Shown: positions 27,426-36,282, counted from the stretch's first letter. The stretch: DNA of 55,823 nt from an uncultured Lachnospiraceae bacterium (GCA_948470755.1 CAOKPU010000011.1:1-55823), one strand, 5' to 3'. Translations and numbers: made by a program. The notes: a model not told the origin generated them from the sequence alone.

Positions 27426-27487
27426 ACCCTTAATGGAATTGTGAAAGTTGCGTAAATATTTCACAATTCCATTAAGGGTGTTTTTTT
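27426..27487. terminator. Strong intrinsic terminator, probably bidirectional
   Basis: A perfect 21-base-pair stem (27426-27446 with 27459-27479) and a 12-base loop, followed by G and seven T residues (27481-27487) and preceded by an A-rich stretch (27419-27424). T after and A before let it work in both directions. It ends the long operon and separates it from the recombinase gene. Confidence 0.88.
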
Positions 27488-27581
27488 GTTGTTCTATGTG
27501 CTTCCTGAACCGGCTCTACTGGTATTTTTTTAATCAGTTATAATAATATGGAATCTAGTTGTTATAGCGAAAGGAGAGAAT

Positions 27582-28694
27582 ATGCCGAGAAGAGGAGAGA
27601 ATATCTACAAAAGAAAAGATGGAAGATGGGAAGGCCGGGTAAAAGGGCCGCAGGAATCATGTAATCGGGGAAAATATAAATCAGTGTACGGAAAAACTTA
27701 TAAGGAAGTAAAGAGCAAAATGGATGAATACAAAAAGGATATGTCTATACGTAAAAATTCACATATGTACATTGTGAAAGAAGCTGCCGGTATCTGGCTG
27801 GAAGAAGGGAAAAAAAACTGGAAGCCGACAACCTACCGGACATACTGCCAGATTACAGACAAATATATTATCCCCTTTCTTGGATGCATGGATATCACTG
27901 CGGTTGATGCAAAGACTCTGGATAAATTCCATTCGCAGTTGGCTTGTAAAAGCGATATCCCTCTTTCCAATAATTACTGTTTCTATATTTGCTCTCTTGT
28001 CCTTCGGATCTTACGCTATAGCAGAAAAAAATACGATATAACACTGCCGCTTCCGGAGCTGTCATTTTGCAAAAATAAGATGCAAAAAATTAATCCGCCC
28101 GGGGAACGTGTTTTAGCCACGCTGGAAAGGTATCTGGTGGAACATGCGGAGGATGAAACTTGTCTTGGTATCAGCATCGCCCTGTATACAGGCATCCGTA
28201 TAGGGGAATTATGTGCATTGACTTGGAAGGATGTTGATCTGGAAGATAAGATAATTTATATTCGCAGGAATGTGCAAAGGGCAAAGGAAGAGGAGCGTGG
28301 GACGGGTAGGACAAAAATTATCATCCAATCTCCCAAAACGCCGGATTCCGTGAGGTTTATTCCTATCCCGCCGGTTTTATGCAAGCTACTACAGGGGAAA
28401 GAAAAGGAAGGGTTTCTTATTTCCGGGGTGAAACATGACTGGGTGGATCCACGCACCTTACAGTACCGTTTTAGAAGAATATTGGATCAATGCGGGATTG
28501 AATATTTTAATTTCCATATGCTCCGTCATGTTTTCGCAACCAGATGTGTTGCCATGGGGTTTGATATCAAAAGCCTGAGTGAAATACTTGGCCATAGCAG
28601 TATCCAGACAACCATGTCTTTATATGTCCATCCAACGGTGCAACATAAAAGGCAGTTGATGGAGCGTTTCCTTTCTTACGCGGATCCGGCCTGA
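27582..28694 (+). CDS. Tyrosine recombinase / phage-type integrase
   Basis: A 370-residue site-specific recombinase. An N-terminal AP2-like arm-binding region (GENIYKRKDGRWEGR), a SAM-like core-binding domain (about 60-150) and the catalytic domain are all present. Catalytic residues are Arg206 (GIRIGEL), Lys252, His312 and Arg315 (HMLRH), His338 (LGHSS) and Tyr348 (SLYVHP), so it looks active. The ATG follows AAAGGAGAG. It stands alone: no excisionase, relaxase, phage or attachment-site pair is seen. It meets the next gene tail to tail, with a 19-base overlap. It may be a relic of an insertion or may switch a nearby DNA segment; both are inference. Confidence 0.9.
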   Translation: MPRRGENIYKRKDGRWEGRVKGPQESCNRGKYKSVYGKTYKEVKSKMDEYKKDMSIRKNSHMYIVKEAAGIWLEEGKKNWKPTTYRTYCQITDKYIIPFLGCMDITAVDAKTLDKFHSQLACKSDIPLSNNYCFYICSLVLRILRYSRKKYDITLPLPELSFCKNKMQKINPPGERVLATLERYLVEHAEDETCLGISIALYTGIRIGELCALTWKDVDLEDKIIYIRRNVQRAKEEERGTGRTKIIIQSPKTPDSVRFIPIPPVLCKLLQGKEKEGFLISGVKHDWVDPRTLQYRFRRILDQCGIEYFNFHMLRHVFATRCVAMGFDIKSLSEILGHSSIQTTMSLYVHPTVQHKRQLMERFLSYADPA

Positions 28695-30478
28695 CCGGTT
28701 TTTGGATGCCAAAGATACATAATGGAATATTCATCATTCACTTTGGGGAAAACGGTAATTTCCCCGCCTTCTAAACCGCAGCGGCTGATAACGGCGTCCA
28801 GGATTACTTCCTGCTGATAGGAAGAAGAAATACAAATCAATACGGAGCCGTATTTTCCGGAGGGCAGCGGGATGGGATCCAGGCTGTTTATTTGTTCAGG
28901 ATAAAGCAGTGCGGTTTTTTGGCATGTCCCCATAATATCCAGACAGGATTTGTACATCCAGCCGTTAGGTTCCGCAACATAAATACAGACGGCGTCCCCG
29001 GCCTCCTTCATAAAGGCGGCACGTTCTTTTTTCTCGGGATAAGTGTAATCTACCTTGACGTTCATAAGGCTGTATAATGTAATGGCGGCGCCCAGAATGC
29101 ATAGCAATACATAGCGGTGTACGGCAATGGTATGTATAGCATTGCCATATATGGCATTACAATGTGGCGCATTGTTATGTACGGGACAAGAGCGGGGGAT
29201 GAGGGAGGATAGTATGATGCGGAATAACCCATACATCCCTAAGAAGATGAATGGGAAAATACACATAACATAACGGTTGGCAAGAAAAGGAGTACTGATA
29301 GCCACTAAAAGGATATACCCGGCGGAAGGGATCAGGATCAGAAGGCCTTTCAGTATGGAGAGGGAGGAGGGCATGGGCTTTTTTCCTGTTTTTATGAGGT
29401 AAATAAGCCAAAGAATGCCGGCCGCGGACAACAACAGCAAAAGGGCAAGAAGCAGAGGCTGTTGCGCAAAAAGGCTGGTTGCAATGATTTTGAAATATGC
29501 GGCCAGCCGGTGTAAAATATGGCCCGATGATGCATTGGAAAAAGTGCCGGCTCCAAAACTGTCAAAGAATATATGTTTAATGGAAAATGGCCAGAGGATA
29601 ACGCTGAGGATGGCCGCCGTCAGCGAAGCGGAAAGGTATGGTATCGCTTTAGGGCGTGTTTCTTTCTTCCGGGACAGATAAAGCAAGATAGTCCCTACGA
29701 GGAAAAAGGCATAGATGACAAAGTAATATTGTGTATAAAACCCAAAAAAAGCACAGAAAATATAAGCAAGCCGGCTTCTCTTTGTAAATGTAAACCCGTT
29801 CTCGGCAACGCGGAGGTTAATGGCGAAAAAGGCCAGTACAAAAAAAGTATACATAGCATACATCCGTATGATCAGCAATGTGGAAATACCGCCGATGCTC
29901 ATAGCGTAGCATAAAGTAATGAGAAAAGCATATTTTGTACCGCCAAAATACTTGTCCGCAAGATAATAGAGCAAGGCGCATACAGGCAGCAAAAAAAGGA
30001 CATTAATGATAAGCCCGTACCATAAAGAGAATGTGTCCGGGAATAAGGAGCAGATAAAATGTAGTAAAAGATAGTAAAGGGGAGGGGCCGAATCATAGGA
30101 TATATTGTAAAAAACGGAAAGAAAATCAAACCGGTCCCCTTGTGTTGTCATAAGATATTGGCCAAAATAGCCGGCGTCATGCCAGAGGGAAGGATCGTCC
30201 TTCTGTTTTTCAGATGCTTTGAAATCCTTGTAAATGCGGGAATTTTCCTTTCCGTTTTTCAGGATATCGTTGATATCCTCCATAATGGAAGAAAGGGAAG
30301 AAGAGCCTAAATAGGAACGGATGTATTCTACCCTTGATGATTGGCGGTTTGACAGATCGTAACTTAATAATTCATCAACAAATGTCCCTTCTTTGCGGGA
30401 ACACCAGAAAAGCATAAAAAAAACTGTAATAGCCATACAGATAAAAAAGGAGATGTATTTTTGATGTACGTTTTTCAT
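28676..30478 (-). CDS. GT-C / GT39-like membrane glycosyltransferase
   Basis: The only minus-strand gene. About 600 residues with ten or more membrane helices. The first outside loop has TFVDELLSYD, with the acidic residues expected of the active site, and SYDSAPPLYYLLLHF matches the PPLYY motif of ArnT/PMT-like enzymes. It would move a sugar from a polyprenyl-phosphate carrier outside the cell. The start is read at 30478; an in-frame ATG 20 codons upstream (30538) has no ribosome site. A loop between helices near residue 430-450 contains a palindromic insert. Its stop lies inside the end of the recombinase gene, so both may have arrived together. Confidence 0.75.
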   Translation of the reverse strand: MKNVHQKYISFFICMAITVFFMLFWCSRKEGTFVDELLSYDLSNRQSSRVEYIRSYLGSSSLSSIMEDINDILKNGKENSRIYKDFKASEKQKDDPSLWHDAGYFGQYLMTTQGDRFDFLSVFYNISYDSAPPLYYLLLHFICSLFPDTFSLWYGLIINVLFLLPVCALLYYLADKYFGGTKYAFLITLCYAMSIGGISTLLIIRMYAMYTFFVLAFFAINLRVAENGFTFTKRSRLAYIFCAFFGFYTQYYFVIYAFFLVGTILLYLSRKKETRPKAIPYLSASLTAAILSVILWPFSIKHIFFDSFGAGTFSNASSGHILHRLAAYFKIIATSLFAQQPLLLALLLLLSAAGILWLIYLIKTGKKPMPSSLSILKGLLILIPSAGYILLVAISTPFLANRYVMCIFPFIFLGMYGLFRIILSSLIPRSCPVHNNAPHCNAIYGNAIHTIAVHRYVLLCILGAAITLYSLMNVKVDYTYPEKKERAAFMKEAGDAVCIYVAEPNGWMYKSCLDIMGTCQKTALLYPEQINSLDPIPLPSGKYGSVLICISSSYQQEVILDAVISRCGLEGGEITVFPKVNDEYSIMYLWHPKTGQAGSA

Positions 30479-30618
30479 GAGCCTAAAAACCCCTATTTTA
30501 TAGCAATAAGATAAATTACAAAATAAATTATAATACATTTTTTGCGAATGAAAATACTTTTAATAAATTATTAATCTTTATCTTTTTGCCGGAATATCTG
30601 ATTAAGAAATCTACTGCC

Positions 30619-30647
30619 TTTACTGAAAGTATAGGAGGCTGTATAAT
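30619..30647 (+). promoter_or_regulatory. Promoter for the SDR gene
   Basis: TTTACT (30619-30624) and TATAAT (30642-30647) are 17 bases apart, in an AT-rich region between the divergent GT-C gene and the SDR gene. The -10 box is perfect and the -35 box matches four of six consensus bases. By eye only. Confidence 0.55.
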
Positions 30648-30679
30648 AATGAAAACAGGAGTAATGGAGGGACTGAAAA

Positions 30680-31582
30680 ATGGACATAACGGTAATTGGC
30701 GCAAACAGCTATATTGCGAGAAATGTTATCTATCTGGTAAAAAGACAATACAAGGATGTGAGATTATTTCTTTACGATGCGGGGCCGGAACAAATTGACG
30801 GTTATGAAGGTTATGAGCAGATTGATATCTTGTCGGGAGAATCTGTGCGGCGAATGAATCTTTGCAGCGATATCATTTTTATGTTTGTTGGGAAGACCGG
30901 AAGCGTAAACGGTTTTAAGGATTTTGAAATCTTTATTGATGTCAATGAAAAAGCGTTGCTGTATGTCTTGAATGAGTACCGGAGCCAGGGGTCTAAGGCG
31001 AAACTGGTCTTTCCTTCTACCAGATTGCTTTATGATGCAAATGGGAACGCTAAGGAAATGGAAACTGCGAAAGGATTAAGGACGATATATGCGGTAAATA
31101 AGTTTGCTTGTGAACAATATTTGCAGATGTATCATAGGGTTTACAATGTGCAGTATTGTATTCTCAGGATCTGCATCCCTTACGGAACGCTGATATCTGG
31201 CGCTTCTTCGTATGGCACGGCGGAGTTTATGTTGGGAAAGGCCGGTAAGGGAGAGGATATCACGCTTTTTGGCGGCGGAAACCAGCGCCGGACGCTGACT
31301 TATATGGGGGATCTGTGTCATATGCTGTTGCAGGGGGCATTCAACAGCAAATGTTTGAATGACGTCTATAATATTGGAGGGGAAGATTACAGCCTTGCAG
31401 AGATGGCGGCATTGATTGCAGATCGATATGGAGTAGGAGTGGCCGCAGTTCCATGGCCGGAGACTGAAAGTAAGATAGAATCCGGAGATACGGTTTTTAA
31501 TTCGGATAAACTGGATGCTGTCTTAGAGTACAAAAGGCAAATGACCTTTGCGGACTGGATCGGGAAACAGGGAGGGAAATAA
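30680..31582 (+). CDS. NAD-dependent epimerase/dehydratase-like (extended SDR) protein
   Basis: A 300-residue extended SDR with Ser in FPSTRLLYD and a YAVNK Tyr-xxx-Lys pair (near 135-140), plus RRTLTYMGDLCHM for the substrate end. The N-terminal nucleotide motif is degenerate: GANSYIARN in place of G-x-x-G-x-x-G, so cofactor binding may be altered. It probably modifies a nucleotide sugar (epimerase, reductase or dehydratase), but the substrate cannot be told. It has its own promoter and a terminator, so it is a single-gene unit, placed between the recombinase/GT-C pair and the next operon. The start follows GGAGGG. Confidence 0.72.
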   Translation: MDITVIGANSYIARNVIYLVKRQYKDVRLFLYDAGPEQIDGYEGYEQIDILSGESVRRMNLCSDIIFMFVGKTGSVNGFKDFEIFIDVNEKALLYVLNEYRSQGSKAKLVFPSTRLLYDANGNAKEMETAKGLRTIYAVNKFACEQYLQMYHRVYNVQYCILRICIPYGTLISGASSYGTAEFMLGKAGKGEDITLFGGGNQRRTLTYMGDLCHMLLQGAFNSKCLNDVYNIGGEDYSLAEMAALIADRYGVGVAAVPWPETESKIESGDTVFNSDKLDAVLEYKRQMTFADWIGKQGGK

Positions 31583-31600
31583 AATATCTATGAAAAGGAA

Positions 31601-31642
31601 TTGCTGCAGCGTGGTAAGTATAATTACCGTTGCAGCAGTTTT
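31601..31642 (+). terminator. Intrinsic terminator after the SDR gene
   Basis: A stem with arms at 31601-31617 and 31624-31638, containing GCTGCA/TGCAGC and GGTAA/TTACC with one small bulge and wobble pairs, followed by TTTT (31639-31642). It lies 18 bases after the stop codon. The short T-tract makes it weaker than the 27.4 kb terminator. Confidence 0.6.
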
Positions 31643-31698
31643 ATGTCATAGGGGAATTAATCTGCAGGGTTTTGCCCATTCCTCTGTTTTATTTGCGC

Positions 31699-31726
31699 TT
31701 GCACTGTTAATGTGTTAGACTATAGA
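31699..31726 (+). promoter_or_regulatory. Promoter for the 31.8-55.8 kb operon
   Basis: TTGCAC (31699-31704) and TATAGA (31721-31726), spacing 16 bases, about 50 bases before the GT2 start. Together with the terminator just upstream it marks the start of a new long transcription unit. Confidence 0.5.
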
Positions 31727-31774
31727 AAGTATTTAGAATATAGAAGAAACGGAAATACGGGTAAGGATTAAAAG

Positions 31775-32497
31775 ATGAAAAAAACAATTGTAGTTATGCC
31801 GGTGGCAAACGAAGAGAAGACAATGGGAGGGGTCCTTGATCAAGTTTTGGCCCTGCCATATGATAATCTATATATTTATGTGGTGATGGATAACTATTCC
31901 ACCGATGGGACAAGGGCGATCGTAGAAGAATATGAGAAAAAAAACCGGAAAGTAAAGCTCATTTTTTATAAAGAGTCCTATGGAGTCATCAGTTGTTATT
32001 TGGAGGGCTTCCGCCATGCGCTAAGGGATGGTGCGGAGCGCGTGATTGAAATGGACGGCGGGGGCAGCCATCTGCCGGAGGAGATCCCCCGGTTTATTGA
32101 AAAGCTGGATGAGGGATATGACTGCGTATGGGGTTCCCGCTTTGTGGAAGGCGGGGGCATCAGCAACCATCCGCTTTATAGAAGGGTTTTAAGCTCCGGG
32201 GGGACTATTCTGGCGAATCTTGTACTAGGCACCAGATTAAAGGATATGACCAGCGGATTCGAGGGTTTCCAGAGTTATGTGCTGGAAAACCTGAAGCTGG
32301 ATGAATTTCTATCCAAAGGCCATATGTATCAGACGGAGATGCGGTATTATTGCAGGGATTACCATACGATAGAAGTGCCGATCCATTATATCGGTTCAGA
32401 ATCAAGCCTCCGCCCGAAGGCGGTGCTGGAGGCGTTAAAGATATTATTCTGTTTAAAGAAATCGGGCAAAAGTATACAAAGAGGGGTTTCCGGATGA
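31775..32497 (+). CDS. Family-2 glycosyltransferase, polyprenyl-phosphate mannose synthase-like
   Basis: A 240-residue soluble GT2 domain of the DPM1 type: VVMPVANEEKTM, VVMDNYSTDGT, ending in a short tail without membrane helices. In DPM1 enzymes the metal site reads MDADxSHPP; here it is MDGGGSHLPEE (Asp94, Gly95, Gly96), so the second Asp is missing. The later WGSRFVEGGG and MTSGFEGF match the family. It may load a sugar onto polyprenyl phosphate for one of the GT-C enzymes, if the changed site still works. The last 4 bases overlap the next gene (ATGA), so the pair is coupled. Confidence 0.8.
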   Translation: MKKTIVVMPVANEEKTMGGVLDQVLALPYDNLYIYVVMDNYSTDGTRAIVEEYEKKNRKVKLIFYKESYGVISCYLEGFRHALRDGAERVIEMDGGGSHLPEEIPRFIEKLDEGYDCVWGSRFVEGGGISNHPLYRRVLSSGGTILANLVLGTRLKDMTSGFEGFQSYVLENLKLDEFLSKGHMYQTEMRYYCRDYHTIEVPIHYIGSESSLRPKAVLEALKILFCLKKSGKSIQRGVSG

Positions 32498-33612
32498 TGC
32501 GCAAAATAGCATTTCATTTGAATTGTTTGGAGCAGGGGGGAGCGGAACGGGTGGTGTCCAACCTGGCCAACCAGTTTGCCAAAGAGGGGTATGAAGTCCT
32601 GATCGCTACGGAATGGTATGGGGAAAATGAATTCCGGATCGATGAAAAGGTGCGGAGGATTCATGTAGGGCTTAGGGAAGGGGATAAGAAAAAACCCCGT
32701 ATGATACAGTTTTTGTTAAGGGTAAAATATTTAAGGGGATTCATGAAAAGGGAACGGCCGGATATCTTGATAGCCTTTGCCCAGAGGGCGAACTACCGGG
32801 CATTGATGGCGGCGGCCGGGACTAAGGTTCCGGTCTTGATATCCATACGGACGGACCCGGTAGGGCATTATGACGCTTTTACGGATAAGATACAGATACC
32901 GTTGCTCTTTCCGAAAGCGGCGGGGTGTGTTTTCCAGACAGAAGGGCAACGGGATTTTTTCGCCCCTTATCTGCAGAAGAATTCCAGGATTATATTGAAC
33001 CCCATTCATGATAAGTACATTGGCGTCCCGGAGCCTGAAAAAAGGAAAAAAGAGGTCGTCCAGTCCGGCAGATTGGTAGACTTTAAGAACCAGCCCATGC
33101 TTTTACGCGCTTTCCTGAAGGTACATGAAAAACATCCGGATTATGTATTGAAAATTTACGGAGGCGATTCTTTTGATGGGACAAAAGAAATATTGGAAGC
33201 CATCATAAAAGAAAATGATGCTGCCGGATATATCCGGTTAATGGGGGCCAGCGACAGCCTGGAAAAAGATCTGGCCGATGCTGCCGTATATGCGTTTTCG
33301 TCCGACTGGGAGGGGCTTCCCAATGCATTGTTGGAAGCTATGGCGTTGGGGCTTCCCATTGTGGCTACCGACTGTCCATGCGGGGGGCCGCGCACAGTGA
33401 TGGAGGACGGCGTAAACGGTTTGCTCGTGCGGATTAAGGATCCGGAAGCTTTGGAAAAAGGGATCAATAGACTGATCGAAGATCCCAAGCTGGGGGAGAG
33501 GCTTGGAAGAAATGCCAGAAAAATCAGCGAGACTGCCAACAGCGCTGCTGTTTTTGAACAATGGCGGGATTATATGGAAGAGATTATTTTGAAAAAAAAG
33601 GAGAGGCGGTAG
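32494..33612 (+). CDS. Family-4 glycosyltransferase
   Basis: A 372-residue GT-B enzyme with LEQGGAERVVSNLA near the start, SGRLVDFKNQPMLLRAF, and SSDWEGLPNALLEAMALGLPIVATDCPCGG as donor site. It closely resembles the transferase at 39329 (both carry TDCPCGGP). The start is the ATG at 32494, overlapping the stop of the DPM1-like gene, with GAGGGG upstream; a much longer in-frame ATG at 32350 is rejected because it lies deep inside the preceding gene. It probably adds a HexNAc or hexose to the lipid-linked chain. Confidence 0.86.
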   Translation: MMRKIAFHLNCLEQGGAERVVSNLANQFAKEGYEVLIATEWYGENEFRIDEKVRRIHVGLREGDKKKPRMIQFLLRVKYLRGFMKRERPDILIAFAQRANYRALMAAAGTKVPVLISIRTDPVGHYDAFTDKIQIPLLFPKAAGCVFQTEGQRDFFAPYLQKNSRIILNPIHDKYIGVPEPEKRKKEVVQSGRLVDFKNQPMLLRAFLKVHEKHPDYVLKIYGGDSFDGTKEILEAIIKENDAAGYIRLMGASDSLEKDLADAAVYAFSSDWEGLPNALLEAMALGLPIVATDCPCGGPRTVMEDGVNGLLVRIKDPEALEKGINRLIEDPKLGERLGRNARKISETANSAAVFEQWRDYMEEIILKKKERR

Positions 33613-33632
33613 GCCGCCGTTGGTAAGACAGG

Positions 33633-35150
33633 ATGGTTTTCAGTTCGAGTGTTTTTCTTTTTGCGTTTTTGCCTGTTTGTATTATCGGATATTATATCTT
33701 GAGAGGCAGGTGGGGGAATGAATGGCTGTTTCTTTTAAGCTTGTTGTTTTATGCTTGGGGAGGCCTGTCCTTTTTTCCGATCATATGTGTTTCCATACTC
33801 CTGAATTATGTGAGCGGCCTTGCATTGGACAAGTTCGGCTCCGCCGGCCGGGAAGGCGCCAGAGGGGCGGTTTTCTTAGCGGCTGTGGCGGCGAACCTTT
33901 TGATTTTGGGCTACTGGAAATATCTTAATTTTTTTGCGGAGTCTTTGGGATATGTGCTGGGGGTCGATTTTGGGCTGAAAAAGATCCTTTTGCCGATCGG
34001 TATTTCATTTTATACCTTTCAGGGGATATCCTACGTAATAGATGTGTACCGCAGGCAGGTCCCGGTGCAAAAAAAGCTTGTAAACCTTGGGCTTTATATT
34101 GCCCTGTTCCCACAGTTGATCGCGGGTCCTATTGTCAGATATTCGGATATTAACGAGCAGTTGGAAAAAAGGGAGCATTCTGTGGATCTGTTTGCGGCAG
34201 GCATCAGGAGGTTTTCGGTGGGTTTGGCCAAAAAAGCGGTTTTAGCCAATTCTTTGGCGGTGAATGCGGACGCCATCTTCGCAATGCCAAGCGCGCAGAA
34301 TACGCCGGACGTGGCATGGCTGGGGGCGGTTTCTTATATGCTGCAGATCTATTTTGACTTTTCCGGGTATTCGGATATGGCGATCGGCCTTGGAAAAATG
34401 TTTGGGTTTCATATTTTAGAGAACTTTGATTATCCTTATATTTCCAAATCCATTCCGGAATTCTGGAGAAGATGGCATATTTCGTTAGGGAGCTGGTTCC
34501 GGGATTATGTTTTTTATCCGGTTATCCGGACAAAATGGTGTTCCGGCTTGGGTAATATAAGGAATCGGTTTGTTGGGAAAAATCTGGCCAAAATGCTGCC
34601 TACAATAGCAGGGACTTTGATCATCTGGAGCCTGACGGGCCTTTGGCATGGGGCGAACTGGACTTTCGTCTGCTGGGGAGTCTTCCACGGGGTATTGATA
34701 ACGGCTTCTATGCTGGCTAAGAAAAAGGTAAAAAAATTCAATGACAAACATTATTTTACCAGGACGAAGTTTTTTGACGCGTTTCGGATATTGCGCACCG
34801 ATTTTCTTGTCTTGATTGGTTTGGTATTTTTTAAGGCGGATAGTATCCGGGCGGCCTTTTTATATGTAAAGTCTATGTTTGGTTTCTTAGATGTCCATCA
34901 GGCAGGGTATCGGCTGGAATGGTATCTGACGAAATATGACCTGTTTATTTTAGCGGTTTCTTTGGCCGCTATGCTGCCGGCGGGGAAATATGCCCTTAGC
35001 CGTATAGGGCAGAAAATAGGTGCAATATTGGAAGCTTGGTTTTGCTGGGGATTGCGGTCATGTATGTGGTCACATCGACTTATAATCCGTTTATTTACTT
35101 CCAGTTTTAAGGAAGGTGGAAGGAGGAAGCAGGATGGACAGGGTTTATAA
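33633..35150 (+). CDS. MBOAT O-acyltransferase (AlgI/DltB family), frameshifted near the 3' end
   Basis: About 505 residues as read, with many membrane helices. The MBOAT residues are present: the SIPEFWRRWHISLGSWFRDYVFYP block with His282 and the catalytic His339 in GLWHGANW. It would pass acetyl groups across the membrane to the AlgJ/AlgX-like partner that follows. The end is odd: from about base 35031 the expected family ending (VTSTYNPFIYFQF, then TAA at 35108) lies in another frame, as if one A were lost from GAAAGC at 35031-35035. The annotated frame instead runs 40 bases further to 35150. The corrected end would be 35110. This is either a real mutation or a sequencing error. Confidence 0.88.
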   Translation: MVFSSSVFLFAFLPVCIIGYYILRGRWGNEWLFLLSLLFYAWGGLSFFPIICVSILLNYVSGLALDKFGSAGREGARGAVFLAAVAANLLILGYWKYLNFFAESLGYVLGVDFGLKKILLPIGISFYTFQGISYVIDVYRRQVPVQKKLVNLGLYIALFPQLIAGPIVRYSDINEQLEKREHSVDLFAAGIRRFSVGLAKKAVLANSLAVNADAIFAMPSAQNTPDVAWLGAVSYMLQIYFDFSGYSDMAIGLGKMFGFHILENFDYPYISKSIPEFWRRWHISLGSWFRDYVFYPVIRTKWCSGLGNIRNRFVGKNLAKMLPTIAGTLIIWSLTGLWHGANWTFVCWGVFHGVLITASMLAKKKVKKFNDKHYFTRTKFFDAFRILRTDFLVLIGLVFFKADSIRAAFLYVKSMFGFLDVHQAGYRLEWYLTKYDLFILAVSLAAMLPAGKYALSRIGQKIGAILEAWFCWGLRSCMWSHRLIIRLFTSSFKEGGRRKQDGQGL

Positions 35151-36282
35151 CAAGATTTTCATTCTTGTTTTTATATTGGCGTTGGCGGTCCCGTTTGCTT
35201 TGGCGCATAGGGAAGAGGGGAGGGTTTCCGATATGGAGAACCGGACGCTCGCCGGCCTTCCCCATCTGAGGGACGAGGAAGGAAAATGGAATATAGGTTA
35301 TCCGGGGGATTTTGATGCATGGATCAATGATAACATAAGGTTCCGGGGAGTCTTGGTAAAGCTGAATTCTTCTTTGCAGTACCGGTTGTTTGGAAGAGTG
35401 ATGAAAGAAAGTATGAGGGAAGGGAAAGAAGGGCATTTATATTATGTGGATGAAGCCAAGGTCAGGGAATATCAGCATCTGAACTTGCTTTCCGAAGATG
35501 AACTGGACAGATATACGAAGTCAATGAAGGGGTTGAAAGATTATCTGGAGGAAAGAGGGATATCCTTTTACTATATGCAGTGTTATGAAAAGGATGCGGT
35601 GTACCCAGAGTATTTTGTGGATGGCGTCAACCAGTTTGGGGAAATATCCAGGGCAAGGCAGATTGTAAATGCTTTGGAGCAGGAAGCAGGGATTGTTGTG
35701 GCACCGGTGTATGAAGAACTGCTTTCCCATAAAGGGGAAGAACTACTGTATTTTAAAGTCAGCGACCCTGCGCACTGGAATGAATACGGGGCGCACTTAG
35801 GGTATGAGGCGCTTATGAGGACGGTGCAGGAAGATTATCCGGCATTAAGATATATGACAGAGGAAGATTATCATATTTCGAGATTTACAGATAAGGCAAG
35901 CCTGTATGGATTTACGTATCCTTATCCGGAAGACAGCCTGCGTTTTGAAATAAAAAACCCGCAGGCCGTGGAAATGGATTTAGACGGATTTGACCCGGAA
36001 GGGGTGGTGCGCTACCGGGAATACGGCCATTATTTTATCAATGAGGCATGTGAAAATGATTGGAAGATACTGGTCTTAGGCGATAGTTATATCCGTCAGT
36101 TCTTAAAGGAACATATTGCGGAAGGCTTTCGTGAAACTTTGAGCATAGATATGATCAATCTGCCGAATCTGGATAAAACGCTGGAAATATACGATCCTGA
36201 CATCGTGGTGTTTGAAAGCTCGGAGAACGGGCTGAACCAGTCGATCCCCTTGGTGGAAGAGATCGCGTATACCCGGAAATGA
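35134..36282 (+). CDS. AlgJ/AlgX-like SGNH-type O-acetyltransferase partner
   Basis: A 382-residue protein with an N-terminal signal anchor (FILVFILALAVPFALA) and an outside SGNH-like domain. The motif SDPAHWNEYGA (near residue 210) carries the Asp-x-x-His pair and LGDSYIRQF (near 315) the nucleophile block. AlgJ/AlgX proteins act outside the cell with an AlgI-type MBOAT to O-acetylate a polysaccharide. The ATG at 35134 follows GGAGG; an in-frame GTG at 35116 is weaker. With the MBOAT frame corrected the two genes do not overlap, which supports the frameshift view. Confidence 0.8.
   Translation: MDRVYNKIFILVFILALAVPFALAHREEGRVSDMENRTLAGLPHLRDEEGKWNIGYPGDFDAWINDNIRFRGVLVKLNSSLQYRLFGRVMKESMREGKEGHLYYVDEAKVREYQHLNLLSEDELDRYTKSMKGLKDYLEERGISFYYMQCYEKDAVYPEYFVDGVNQFGEISRARQIVNALEQEAGIVVAPVYEELLSHKGEELLYFKVSDPAHWNEYGAHLGYEALMRTVQEDYPALRYMTEEDYHISRFTDKASLYGFTYPYPEDSLRFEIKNPQAVEMDLDGFDPEGVVRYREYGHYFINEACENDWKILVLGDSYIRQFLKEHIAEGFRETLSIDMINLPNLDKTLEIYDPDIVVFESSENGLNQSIPLVEEIAYTRK

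Noticed and set aside
27582-28694. Recombinase as part of a conjugative element or prophage
   Set aside because: No relaxase, excisionase, phage genes or paired attachment sites were seen around it.
30586-30798. 70-codon frame before and into the SDR gene
   Set aside because: It overlaps the promoter and the SDR gene in another frame, and its translation shows no recognisable features.
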